Shown one piece after another: positions 1-5,580 of a stretch of 5,580 nucleotides of DNA. The DNA is from Planctomycetota bacterium (GTDB lineage: Bacteria > Planctomycetota > Phycisphaerae > Phycisphaerales > SM1A02), in contig RFOC01000142.1 of NCBI GenBank assembly GCA_009926815.1, forward strand, positions 1 through 5,580, read 5' to 3'. The notes below the pieces were generated by a model that saw nothing but the letters and a program-made list of their open reading frames with translations, was not told the DNA's origin and did not search any database. The number at the start of each line of letters is the position of its first letter. Positions within the stretch are counted from its first letter, which is position 1. A program made the translations under genes and the position numbers.

Positions 1-1
1 C

Positions 2-1450
2 ATGATCGATCGCTTCGCCAATGGCGACAAGGGGAATGACGAGCCGGTGAAGGGACGCCGCACCCTCAACCGGAAGGATCCGAAGGCCTATCACGGCGGC
101 GACCTGCAAGGCGTGATCCAGTCGCTGGACGCCATCCAGCAGCTGGGTGCCACCGCACTCTGGCTCACGCCCGTGTACCAGAACGACGAGGCGAGCCCCG
201 GCACCTACCACGGTTATGGAGCCACGGATTTCTACGCCGTCGAGGACCACTTCGGCACCATGGCCGACTACCGCGAGCTGGCCGAGGCGCTCCACAAGCG
301 CGGCATGAAGCTGATCCAGGATGTGGTGCCCAACCACTGCGGCCCCGCCCATCCCTGGGTGCCGTCGCCACCCACGGCCACCTGGATCCACGGCACGGTG
401 GAGAAGCACCAGGACTGCAAGTTCCAGGTGCACGTGGGGCCCAACCCGGCCTCGACACCCGACCAGCGATCGAACCTGTACGAGGGCTGGTTCGCCAACA
501 CGCTGCCGGATCTCAATGGGCGGGACAGCGAGTACCGACGCTACGCCACGCAGAACGCGCTCTGGTGGAACCACATGAGCGGACAGGACGCCCTTCGTGT
601 GGACACCTACTGCTACGCGGATCGCGCGCTCTGGCCGGAGTGGCAGAAGGCCCTGAACGAGCACTTCCCGCTCACCACGCAGTTCGGGGAGATCTGGCAC
701 GGCGATCCCGCGGTGATCAGCTTCTGGCGCGGCGGCAAGAAGGGCTGGGACGGCATCGACACGGGCCTGAAGAGCCAGTGCGACTTCCCACTGCTCTACG
801 CGATCCGCGGATTCGCGTGCAAGGAGGACGGGGCGGACGTGCTGGTGAAGCTTCTGGAGCGGGACGCCGTCTACGGCGACGCCGCCATGAACGTGACCTT
901 CGTGGGCAACCACGACATGCGCCGCATCCTGAACGAGGCCGGCGGCAACGAGCGACGCGTGCTTCTGGCTCACGCGCTGCTCCTCTCGCTGCGGGGCATT
1001 CCGCAGCTCTATTCCGGCGACGAGATCGGCATGCCTGGCGAGAATGATCCCGACAATCGCCGGGACTATCCGGGTGGATTCGGTGATGGCCGGAGTGCGC
1101 TGGTGGCGAAGAACCGGAACAAGCTGCAGCGAACGCTCTGGGAAGAGATCGCGAGGCTGATCAAGGTCCGTCGGGAGCATCCAGCGCTGACCACCGGCGC
1201 GTTCAAGCCGCTCCTGGCGCAAGGCAAGTGGCTGGCGTTCATGCGATCCTCCGACACCGAGCGGCTCATCCTCGTGGTCAACGGATCAGCCGAGGCGGCC
1301 AAGATCACGGTGCCCGCCGGCGATGACCTGCCCGAGGGCAGCACCCTGAAGCCGGTGGGTGAGAAGGCCGCGGCCGTGAAGGTGCGCAAGTCCGGCGCGC
1401 AGGTGCAGCTGCCGCCCTTCGGGTACCGGCTCTACAGCATCGAGTCGTAG
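2..1450 (+). CDS. GH13 alpha-glucan hydrolase, neopullulanase/cyclomaltodextrinase-like (5' partial)
   Basis: This is a glycoside hydrolase family 13 enzyme, expected to cleave alpha-1,4 (possibly alpha-1,6) links in maltodextrins, cyclodextrins or pullulan fragments. Residues are counted from the first visible Met. All four GH13 regions are intact: DVVPNH (107-112), ALRVDTY with nucleophile Asp201 and Arg199 (197-203), FGEIW with acid/base Glu230 (228-232), and FVGNHD with Asp305 (300-305). An early YHGYGATDFY segment (69-78) and a late DPDNRRDYPGG segment (349-359) are typical of the cyclomaltodextrinase/SusA-like branch. A beta-rich domain C fills about 405-480. The first Met lies inside the conserved 'MIDRFANGD' strand, which is normally preceded by an N-terminal domain, so the gene very probably starts upstream of the window. 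Signal peptide and cell location cannot be judged. The family call is firm; exact substrate is inference. Confidence 0.93.
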   Translation: MIDRFANGDKGNDEPVKGRRTLNRKDPKAYHGGDLQGVIQSLDAIQQLGATALWLTPVYQNDEASPGTYHGYGATDFYAVEDHFGTMADYRELAEALHKRGMKLIQDVVPNHCGPAHPWVPSPPTATWIHGTVEKHQDCKFQVHVGPNPASTPDQRSNLYEGWFANTLPDLNGRDSEYRRYATQNALWWNHMSGQDALRVDTYCYADRALWPEWQKALNEHFPLTTQFGEIWHGDPAVISFWRGGKKGWDGIDTGLKSQCDFPLLYAIRGFACKEDGADVLVKLLERDAVYGDAAMNVTFVGNHDMRRILNEAGGNERRVLLAHALLLSLRGIPQLYSGDEIGMPGENDPDNRRDYPGGFGDGRSALVAKNRNKLQRTLWEEIARLIKVRREHPALTTGAFKPLLAQGKWLAFMRSSDTERLILVVNGSAEAAKITVPAGDDLPEGSTLKPVGEKAAAVKVRKSGAQVQLPPFGYRLYSIES

Positions 1451-1478
1451 GCCCTGGCGAAGGCGTTCGTGCGTTGCC

Positions 1479-2225
1479 TCAGCCTGGGGCGGGTGTGCGC
1501 CGCACGCGAGCGCTGGCCCACCGGGGCATGACCACGCCGGCGACATGGGCCTTGCCGCGGGGGGTGGCCATGTGGCCGAGGGCGAACATGGGCATGCCGG
1601 CCACATCGACGATGTCGCTGGGTCCGCCGAGCAGACCGTCCGTGACCAGTTCCTGTGCCAACGCGGAAACCACGCTGGCGGGATCGGGGCATGCCGAGAA
1701 GTGCTCGAAGCTGAGGGTGGCCAGCGTCTGGCCGATGTGATCGAGCCGGTACACCGGGCGAGGCGAGGAAGCCACCTCGAGCAGGAGGGCATCGCGCAGC
1801 AGCGGCCTCAGCAGTGACCGCAGGCAGGCGGTGCCCGTGAACGGAGGCTCCGGGGTGGCCGCGGGCTGATCCGGCGTCTGGGCCCCGGCCGCAGGCGCGG
1901 TGGTCTGATCGCCGACCGACGTGAGCAGCGATTCCAGCGCGGTGCCCAGGTACACGGTGCGGAGCACGCGACTGTCGTAGGCCCGTCCGCGGATCACGAC
2001 CGGTCGTTCGCATCCGGCCATGGGGCCGCAGATGGGACGCCCGAACATGCAGAAGATGCGGAAATCCTGCTCGTTGGCCAGCATGCGCTGCAGCAACTGC
2101 ATCTCGAAGGGCTGGAAGGGCTTGTCCAGCAGCGTCCGCGTGAATGGACGGATGGATGGGCGGACCGGCTTGCGGGGCGCGGGATCACGGGGCCCGGGCG
2201 TGGGGCCCGAATCGGGAAAGGACAT
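1479..2225 (-). CDS. Hypothetical protein, 248 aa, cysteine-containing, unrecognised
   Basis: I do not recognise a family. The frame stays open upstream to 2450, but that would run into the J-domain gene. The Met at 2225 has a strong GGAGGAG ribosome binding site five bases upstream and is the preferred start. Residues 7-39 are rich in Pro and Arg and look disordered. A compact segment at about 40-105 holds Cys59, Cys66 and Cys72 in a C-x6-C-x5-C arrangement with several Gly, Pro and Met. An Ala/Pro/Thr-rich stretch (about 107-128) looks like a linker. The second half (about 130-235) appears folded, with Cys134 and Cys169 and an 'AGMPMFALGH' segment. There is no obvious signal peptide or membrane helix, so it is probably cytoplasmic. 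It lies 113 bases downstream of the J-domain gene on the same strand, and its end faces the GH13 gene across 28 bases. That it is a real gene rests on the ribosome binding site and plausible protein composition. Confidence 0.75.
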   Translation of the reverse strand: MSFPDSGPTPGPRDPAPRKPVRPSIRPFTRTLLDKPFQPFEMQLLQRMLANEQDFRIFCMFGRPICGPMAGCERPVVIRGRAYDSRVLRTVYLGTALESLLTSVGDQTTAPAAGAQTPDQPAATPEPPFTGTACLRSLLRPLLRDALLLEVASSPRPVYRLDHIGQTLATLSFEHFSACPDPASVVSALAQELVTDGLLGGPSDIVDVAGMPMFALGHMATPRGKAHVAGVVMPRWASARVRRTPAPG

Positions 2226-2338
2226 GCGTTCTCCTCCGGTGGGGGGGTGCGGGTGGCGACGAACAGCGAGGGAATCATCGCCATGCCACCCGGACACAGT
2301 TGTGACACGAATTCGGTCCGCCTCCAGCCGCCCGAGGG
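2226..2338 (-). promoter_or_regulatory. Intergenic region with a spaced GACAC direct repeat, possible regulatory site
   Basis: This 113-base gap separates the J-domain stop from the hypothetical gene's start. On the + strand it carries GACAC at 2293-2297 and again at 2304-2308, so the copies are 11 bases apart, about one helical turn. The bases between and around them also contain a short CACA-GT-TGTG inverted repeat (2295-2304). A run of seven G lies at 2241-2247. I could not identify convincing -35 and -10 boxes. The gap is large enough for a promoter or operator for the downstream gene, but this is inference and the repeats are short enough to arise by chance. Confidence 0.2.
2231..2237 (-). 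promoter_or_regulatory. Strong Shine-Dalgarno site for the hypothetical gene
   Basis: GGAGGAG read on the minus strand, ending five bases before the ATG at 2225. It decides the start of the hypothetical protein against the longer open frame that would overlap the J-domain gene. Confidence 0.8.
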
Positions 2339-3070
2339 CTACCGGCCGGCTCGCCAGAGGCGCGGCGGATGGTCCAGGCAGTGCTCCAGCTCCCGGCCCA
2401 GATGGTGCAACCACCAGTCCAGGATCTGGCCGGGACGACCCGTCTCCCACGCCACGGCGTGCATGGAGGCCGCCACGGAGATCCGGAGGAAGGTGGCTTC
2501 GCTCCCCTCGGCCCAGAAGCCCGCCACGATGGTCGCACCGGTGGTCTCGTGCGGCGAGTGGTCCAGCACGGCCGCGGCCTCCACTCGGGCGTCGCTTCCC
2601 GAGGTTTCCGCCATGACGGGTTGCAGGCCGCAGCGGTGCATGGCCTTGGCCGCCATGTCCACGGCCTGGGCAAGCGGCAGTTCAAGCCGGAGGGGCCATT
2701 CCGAGGTCACCTCCACCCAGTCCTGCTGGCGGCTGGAGAGGGTGCCCTCGCGGAGTTCGGGTCGGCAGATTCGGCAGCGTCCATCCAGCCATGCCACCGC
2801 GAGTCCGCAGGCCGAGCACGCGGGACGAGCCGAGAACGCCCGTGCCGGCATGCCCAGGGCCGCCAGCTCGGCGTCGTAGGCCCGTCGCCGCTCCGCCACC
2901 GAGAGGATCTCGTAGGCCATGTTGATGCGAACCATGCGATCGTTGGCGTCGGGCCCGGGATAGGCATCCGGATGGAACTTGGCGGCCAGGGCGCGGTAGG
3001 CGGCCTTGATCACCTCGGGGTGCGCATCCACGGTCACCTGCAGCACGGCGTAGTGGGTCTGGGGCGTCAT
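2339..3070 (-). CDS. J-domain protein with a four-cysteine zinc-ribbon motif
   Basis: This is a DnaJ-like protein of 243 residues, expected to recruit and stimulate an Hsp70 (DnaK) ATPase. The J domain spans about 5-68: 'HYAVLQV', 'IKAAYRALAAKFHPD' with the essential HPD at 33-35, then 'YEIL' (53-56) and 'YD' at 65-66. A short loop leads to CxxC-x10-CxxC (Cys85, 88, 99, 102), a likely zinc ribbon unlike the four CxxCxGxG repeats of true DnaJ. There is no Gly/Phe region and no DnaJ C-terminal substrate domain, so it is not DnaJ itself. Residues about 120-230 form an unassigned, probably mixed alpha/beta domain with a Trp-rich 'ILDWWLHHLG' helix near the end. The start is uncertain: Met codons at 3115, 3082 and 3070 are in frame. 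I chose 3070 because the J domain begins directly after it and the longer forms add only Arg-rich residues. It is divergent from rmuC and upstream of the hypothetical gene. Confidence 0.88.
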   Translation of the reverse strand: MTPQTHYAVLQVTVDAHPEVIKAAYRALAAKFHPDAYPGPDANDRMVRINMAYEILSVAERRRAYDAELAALGMPARAFSARPACSACGLAVAWLDGRCRICRPELREGTLSSRQQDWVEVTSEWPLRLELPLAQAVDMAAKAMHRCGLQPVMAETSGSDARVEAAAVLDHSPHETTGATIVAGFWAEGSEATFLRISVAASMHAVAWETGRPGQILDWWLHHLGRELEHCLDHPPRLWRAGR

Positions 3071-3121
3071 CGGTCGTTCCATCCGCCGCCGCGGATTTCT
3101 AGACGCCCGTAGCATCTCGTC
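3071..3121. promoter_or_regulatory. Short divergent intergenic region between the J-domain gene and rmuC
   Basis: These 51 bases must hold the start signals of both divergent genes unless promoters lie inside the coding regions. They include an AT-richer patch (GATTTCTAGA, 3094-3103) and TAGCAT at 3110-3115, which loosely resembles a -10 box. No clear -35 box was found, and neither gene has a good Shine-Dalgarno sequence here. The role is inferred from gene orientation rather than from a recognised motif. Confidence 0.3.
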
Positions 3122-4342
3122 ATGGAGATCCTCTGGCTCATCGTGGGGCTCGCGGTCGGTGGCTTCGCGGGCTTCATGTTCGCCCGCGCATCACTGCAGG
3201 CACGGCTGCAGGAACGCGAACGATCGATCGAGGAACTGCAGCGGCTGCAGGCCCAGGCCACCGAGGCCCTGCGTGACGCCTTCAAGAGCACCGGGGCGGA
3301 CGTGCTCAAGGTGGCCAGCCAGCAGCTGGCGGACCAGGCGAAGCGGCAGTTCGAGGATCAGCGGAAGCTGGCCGACCAGGAGATCGCCGAGAAGCAGAGG
3401 CAGATCGACGCCACGGTGGCCCCGCTTCGGGAGCAGCTGGCCAAGAACGAGAAGCTGCTCAACGACATGAACGCGAAGCGCGAGGGTGACGCCAAGGTGC
3501 TCGGCGAGCAGCTGCGGCGCATCGCCGACCTGCAGACCAGCGCCAGCGCCGCCGCCCAGAAGCTGGAGGGGGCGCTGCGCGACAATCGCCAGCGCGGCCG
3601 CTGGGGCGAGGTGAGCCTTCGCAACGTGGTGGAGATGTCCGGCATGGCCGCCCACGTGGACTTCACCGAGCAAGGCACCGTGGAGGTGGAGGGCGGCCGC
3701 CTGCGGCCCGACATGACGGTGAACCTGCCGGGCGGTCGGCAGATTCCCATCGACAGCAAGGTGCCGCTGAACGCCTACTTCGACTCGATCGATCCCGCCA
3801 CGCCCGAGTCCGAGCGCGCCCGCCGTCGCGGCGACCATGTGGCCGCGGTGCGCAGCCATGTCCGTGCGCTGGGCAGTCGCGCATACGCCAAGGCGATCGA
3901 GAGCGAGATCGACCTGACGATCATGTTCATTCCGGTGGAAAGCGCGCTGGTCTCCGCGCTCGAGGCCGACGGCTCGCTGTACGCCGAGGCTCTCGACGCC
4001 GGCGTGGTCATCACCACGCCCAGCACGCTGCTGGCGCTGCTCCGCACCTGCGCCCTGCAGTGGCAGCAGGCGGCCCTGGCCGAGAACGCCCGCCAGATCG
4101 GCGAGCGTGCGGGCGAGTTGCTCGATCGCATCGTGAAGTTCGCCGAGCACCTGCAGGCCGTGGGCAAGGGGCTCGAGACCGCGGTGAAGGGCTACAACCA
4201 GGCGGTGGGCTCGTTCAACACGCGGCTGCTGCCCGGGGCCCGCGCCACGGCGGAACTGACGCACCGGCAGGATGCGGCGCCCTCGGAGGTGAAGGCGGTG
4301 GATTCGGCCCTGCGCGGCGACATCGCCGAACCTCTGGTCTGA
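3122..4342 (+). CDS. rmuC: DNA recombination protein RmuC
   Basis: This RmuC-family protein has 406 residues, somewhat shorter than the E. coli protein. In E. coli, RmuC limits recombination at short inverted repeats; the biochemical activity is not settled, though the core is related to PD-(D/E)XK nucleases. Here residues 3-22 are one N-terminal membrane helix, supporting the start at 3122 despite no clear ribosome binding site. Residues about 25-155 are a Gln/Glu/Lys/Arg-rich coiled coil. The conserved core follows: 'RGRWGE' (158-163), 'RPDMTV' with Asp197 (195-200), 'PIDSKVPL' with Asp211 and Lys213 (209-216), 'FIPVESA' (269-275), 'VITTPSTLLALLRT' (296-309) and 'FNTRLLPGAR' (365-374). Asp197, Asp211 and Lys213 fit the nuclease-like active-site pattern. 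The last 25 or so residues are variable. The protein is probably anchored in the inner membrane with the core in the cytoplasm. It diverges from the J-domain gene, and its stop is 14 bases from that of the pseudopilin-like gene opposite. Confidence 0.96.
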   Translation: MEILWLIVGLAVGGFAGFMFARASLQARLQERERSIEELQRLQAQATEALRDAFKSTGADVLKVASQQLADQAKRQFEDQRKLADQEIAEKQRQIDATVAPLREQLAKNEKLLNDMNAKREGDAKVLGEQLRRIADLQTSASAAAQKLEGALRDNRQRGRWGEVSLRNVVEMSGMAAHVDFTEQGTVEVEGGRLRPDMTVNLPGGRQIPIDSKVPLNAYFDSIDPATPESERARRRGDHVAAVRSHVRALGSRAYAKAIESEIDLTIMFIPVESALVSALEADGSLYAEALDAGVVITTPSTLLALLRTCALQWQQAALAENARQIGERAGELLDRIVKFAEHLQAVGKGLETAVKGYNQAVGSFNTRLLPGARATAELTHRQDAAPSEVKAVDSALRGDIAEPLV

Positions 4343-4356
4343 GTCGACGAGGAATG

Positions 4357-5259
4357 TCAGTCCCAGCTGTGGGTGGCACGCAGCATCCAGCCGCTCTGGC
4401 CAGGCCCGTCCGCAAGGACACGGCCCATCTTGCCATCGACGGCCCGGGTGATGGTGAGCAGCATGTCCGCGTCGTCGGCCGCATCATCGCGCCGGAAAAG
4501 GTTGTCCGGACCGGGAAGCTCGAAGCCCGCACGATTCTTGCAGCTCCCATCGGCGAAGACGATCGCGCCGAACCACTGGTCCATGGGGGCCTCCTCGGCG
4601 TCGTGCATCTTCAGGGTGACGCTGTCGGTGAAGCCCTGGCCTGAGGCGATGCCGTCCCGGGGGCCTCGGCTGGCCAGGATCACGAACGTGTCTGAGCCAG
4701 GCCCTCGCCACTGCGCCTCGCGTCGCTTGCCCGGCTGAAGTGACAGCGTTGCGTAGCTGAGGTGAGCCGTCTTGTCCAGGTCCGCCTGGAAGTGTCCCTT
4801 TCCCGAGCAGGGAGAGGGGCCACTGGCGTTCGAGACGTCGCCATCCCAGAACGTGTCGGCAGCGGGGTTGTACTGGGTGTAATCGTAGTTCGAGCAGACG
4901 GTCACTCGCGCATTCCTCTCGAGAGGGCTGACAAGCAAGGTGGGATCAAACATGTTCGTCGCGATGCCGGCGGCGTAGAGGCTGGCATGGTCGTTCTTCA
5001 GTTCATCCTCCGGTCCCCGTCCAACGATGGCGCCGATGCGGTTGACCTTTCCCGGCCTCAAGAACTCGAAGGCGGGCGAGTCCGTCTTGGCCCGCACCTT
5101 CATCGCGGTGTGGATCCGCTGCAACTGGCTGGCATCCCGGAGACGCTTGGACTTCGCCTGCGTGCCGGAAGCCTGCACACCAGCCACCCCGATGGCAGCC
5201 GTGATCAGGCCCAGGGTGATGCAGGTCTCCACCAGCGTGTAACCGCGTCGATTCCTCAT
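4357..5259 (-). CDS. Prepilin-type N-terminal cleavage/methylation protein (pseudopilin-like)
   Basis: This 300-residue protein has a class III (type IV prepilin) leader: MRNRRG, predicted cleavage after Gly6, mature first residue Tyr7, the key Glu11 at mature +5, and a hydrophobic helix over about 8-30. A prepilin peptidase would process it and it would sit in the inner membrane or a type II secretion/type IV pilus-like fibre. After an amphipathic stretch (about 35-56) comes a globular domain with Cys122, Cys151 and Cys240 and 'WFGAIVFADGS' (229-239). The last resembles the late DG motif of planctomycete pseudopilins. Cys13 lies in the membrane helix. At 300 residues it is longer than a typical major pilin. 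No secretion ATPase or other pilus gene is in the window, so the partner machine is unknown. The start has GGAGG eight bases upstream. It follows the MFS gene by 30 bases on the same strand. The N-terminal class is firm; role is inference. Confidence 0.9.
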   Translation of the reverse strand: MRNRRGYTLVETCITLGLITAAIGVAGVQASGTQAKSKRLRDASQLQRIHTAMKVRAKTDSPAFEFLRPGKVNRIGAIVGRGPEDELKNDHASLYAAGIATNMFDPTLLVSPLERNARVTVCSNYDYTQYNPAADTFWDGDVSNASGPSPCSGKGHFQADLDKTAHLSYATLSLQPGKRREAQWRGPGSDTFVILASRGPRDGIASGQGFTDSVTLKMHDAEEAPMDQWFGAIVFADGSCKNRAGFELPGPDNLFRRDDAADDADMLLTITRAVDGKMGRVLADGPGQSGWMLRATHSWD

Positions 5260-5267
5260 GGTTGGAT

Positions 5268-5272
5268 CCTCC
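5268..5272 (-). promoter_or_regulatory. Shine-Dalgarno site for the pseudopilin-like gene
   Basis: GGAGG read on the minus strand, eight bases before the ATG at 5259. It supports that start, which also places the short basic prepilin leader directly at the N-terminus. Confidence 0.75.
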
Positions 5273-5289
5273 GAGGGCTCGTCTTCTCC

Positions 5290-5580
5290 TCAGCGTCCGC
5301 TTCCACGACGGCCAGCAGGGATCGATCGACCCTCGACCTCCGCAAGGTATCGCCGGGTCGCCTCGGGCACCACGGTCCACATCTTCATGCAGAAGACCAG
5401 GCCAAGCACCGCGAAGGGCAGCAGCACCATGGGCCAGAGCGACCAGCTGACGCTGCTGGCATACCCGATCACGAACGACTGGATCGCGCTGCCCACGTAG
5501 GCGAAGGCGTCGGCGATGCCCGTGGCCGTGGCGGCGGCCTTCTTGCCGCCGAAGTCGGCGGTGGCGGTGCCCGACATGAT
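5290..5580 (-). CDS. MFS permease, organophosphate/sugar-phosphate antiporter-like (C-terminal fragment)
   Basis: Only the last 96 or so codons are inside the window; the frame is open through the right edge. The Met at 5577 is almost certainly internal, because the 'SGTATADFGGKKAAATATG' segment that follows is the loop before the last two helices of GlpT/UhpT-like major facilitator proteins. Counting from that Met, DFGG is at 8-11, one membrane helix spans about 22-41 and the last about 46-66. A basic cytoplasmic tail of about 29 residues ends in 'AGRRGSGR'. Related permeases exchange glycerol-3-phosphate or hexose phosphates for phosphate, but the residues that set substrate lie outside the window, so substrate is open. 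It sits 30 bases upstream of the pseudopilin-like gene on the same strand; co-transcription is possible but no functional link is evident. Confidence 0.87.
   Translation of the reverse strand: MMSGTATADFGGKKAAATATGIADAFAYVGSAIQSFVIGYASSVSWSLWPMVLLPFAVLGLVFCMKMWTVVPEATRRYLAEVEGRSIPAGRRGSGR

Noticed and set aside
565..1047. Open frame overlapping GH13 in another + frame (160 codons)
   Set aside because: It is Arg/Ala/Gly-rich shadow sequence; the overlapping frame holds all GH13 catalytic motifs.
2226..2450. N-terminal extension of the hypothetical protein to a Met at 2450
   Set aside because: It would overlap the J-domain coding region by 112 bases with low-complexity Gly/Pro/Arg sequence, and the Met at 2225 has a far better ribosome binding site.
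2369..3112. Open frame on the + strand opposite the J-domain gene (247 codons)
   Set aside because: The protein is His/Gly/Arg-rich with no recognisable motif, while the minus strand encodes a clear HPD J domain and a four-cysteine motif.
3071..3115. Longer start of the J-domain protein at 3115 or 3082
   Set aside because: The extra residues are Arg-rich and not part of the J domain, and no Shine-Dalgarno sequence supports either. It remains possible, so it is noted in the feature entry.
3221..3230. CGATCGATCG-type palindromic tract, similar to short tracts near 5 and 5321
   Set aside because: These are short GATC-rich words inside coding sequence at Asp/Arg/Ser/Ile codons, with no regular spacing or larger repeat unit.
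3191..4264. Long open frame antisense to rmuC (357 codons)
   Set aside because: Its product is Leu/His/Gly/Gln-rich and low in complexity, as expected opposite a coiled-coil gene in GC-rich DNA. The rmuC frame matches a known family throughout.

Overview
The window is high-GC bacterial DNA with densely packed genes on both strands. It looks like a planctomycete, most likely of the Phycisphaerae lineage. The grounds are a long single pseudopilin-like protein with a prepilin N-terminus and a late 'FADG' motif, a C-terminal MFS fragment of the 'DFGG' organophosphate-antiporter type, and strong GC preference at third codon positions. This placement is inferred from protein style; no marker gene is present.

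Layout, left to right. (1) A GH13 alpha-glucan hydrolase of the neopullulanase/cyclomaltodextrinase type is on the + strand and enters from the left edge without its N-terminus. (2) Converging on it, two minus-strand genes lie in tandem: an unrecognised 248-residue protein (2225 to 1479) and, upstream of it, a J-domain protein with a four-cysteine zinc-ribbon motif and an unassigned C-terminal half (about 3070 to 2339). (3) Divergent from the J-domain gene is rmuC on the + strand, a membrane-anchored coiled-coil protein with a PD-(D/E)XK-like core. (4) Converging on rmuC are a minus-strand pseudopilin-like gene (5259 to 4357) and, upstream of it, the C-terminal end of an MFS sugar-phosphate-type permease that runs off the right edge.

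The genes do not form one evident pathway. GH13 and the MFS permease both suggest carbohydrate use but are about 4 kb apart and on opposite strands. The J-domain gene and the unknown gene may be co-transcribed. No RNA gene, CRISPR array, insertion sequence, transposase, phage gene or convincing terminator was seen. This reads as ordinary chromosomal sequence. The parts least explained by known families are the unknown protein and the C-terminal half of the J-domain protein.
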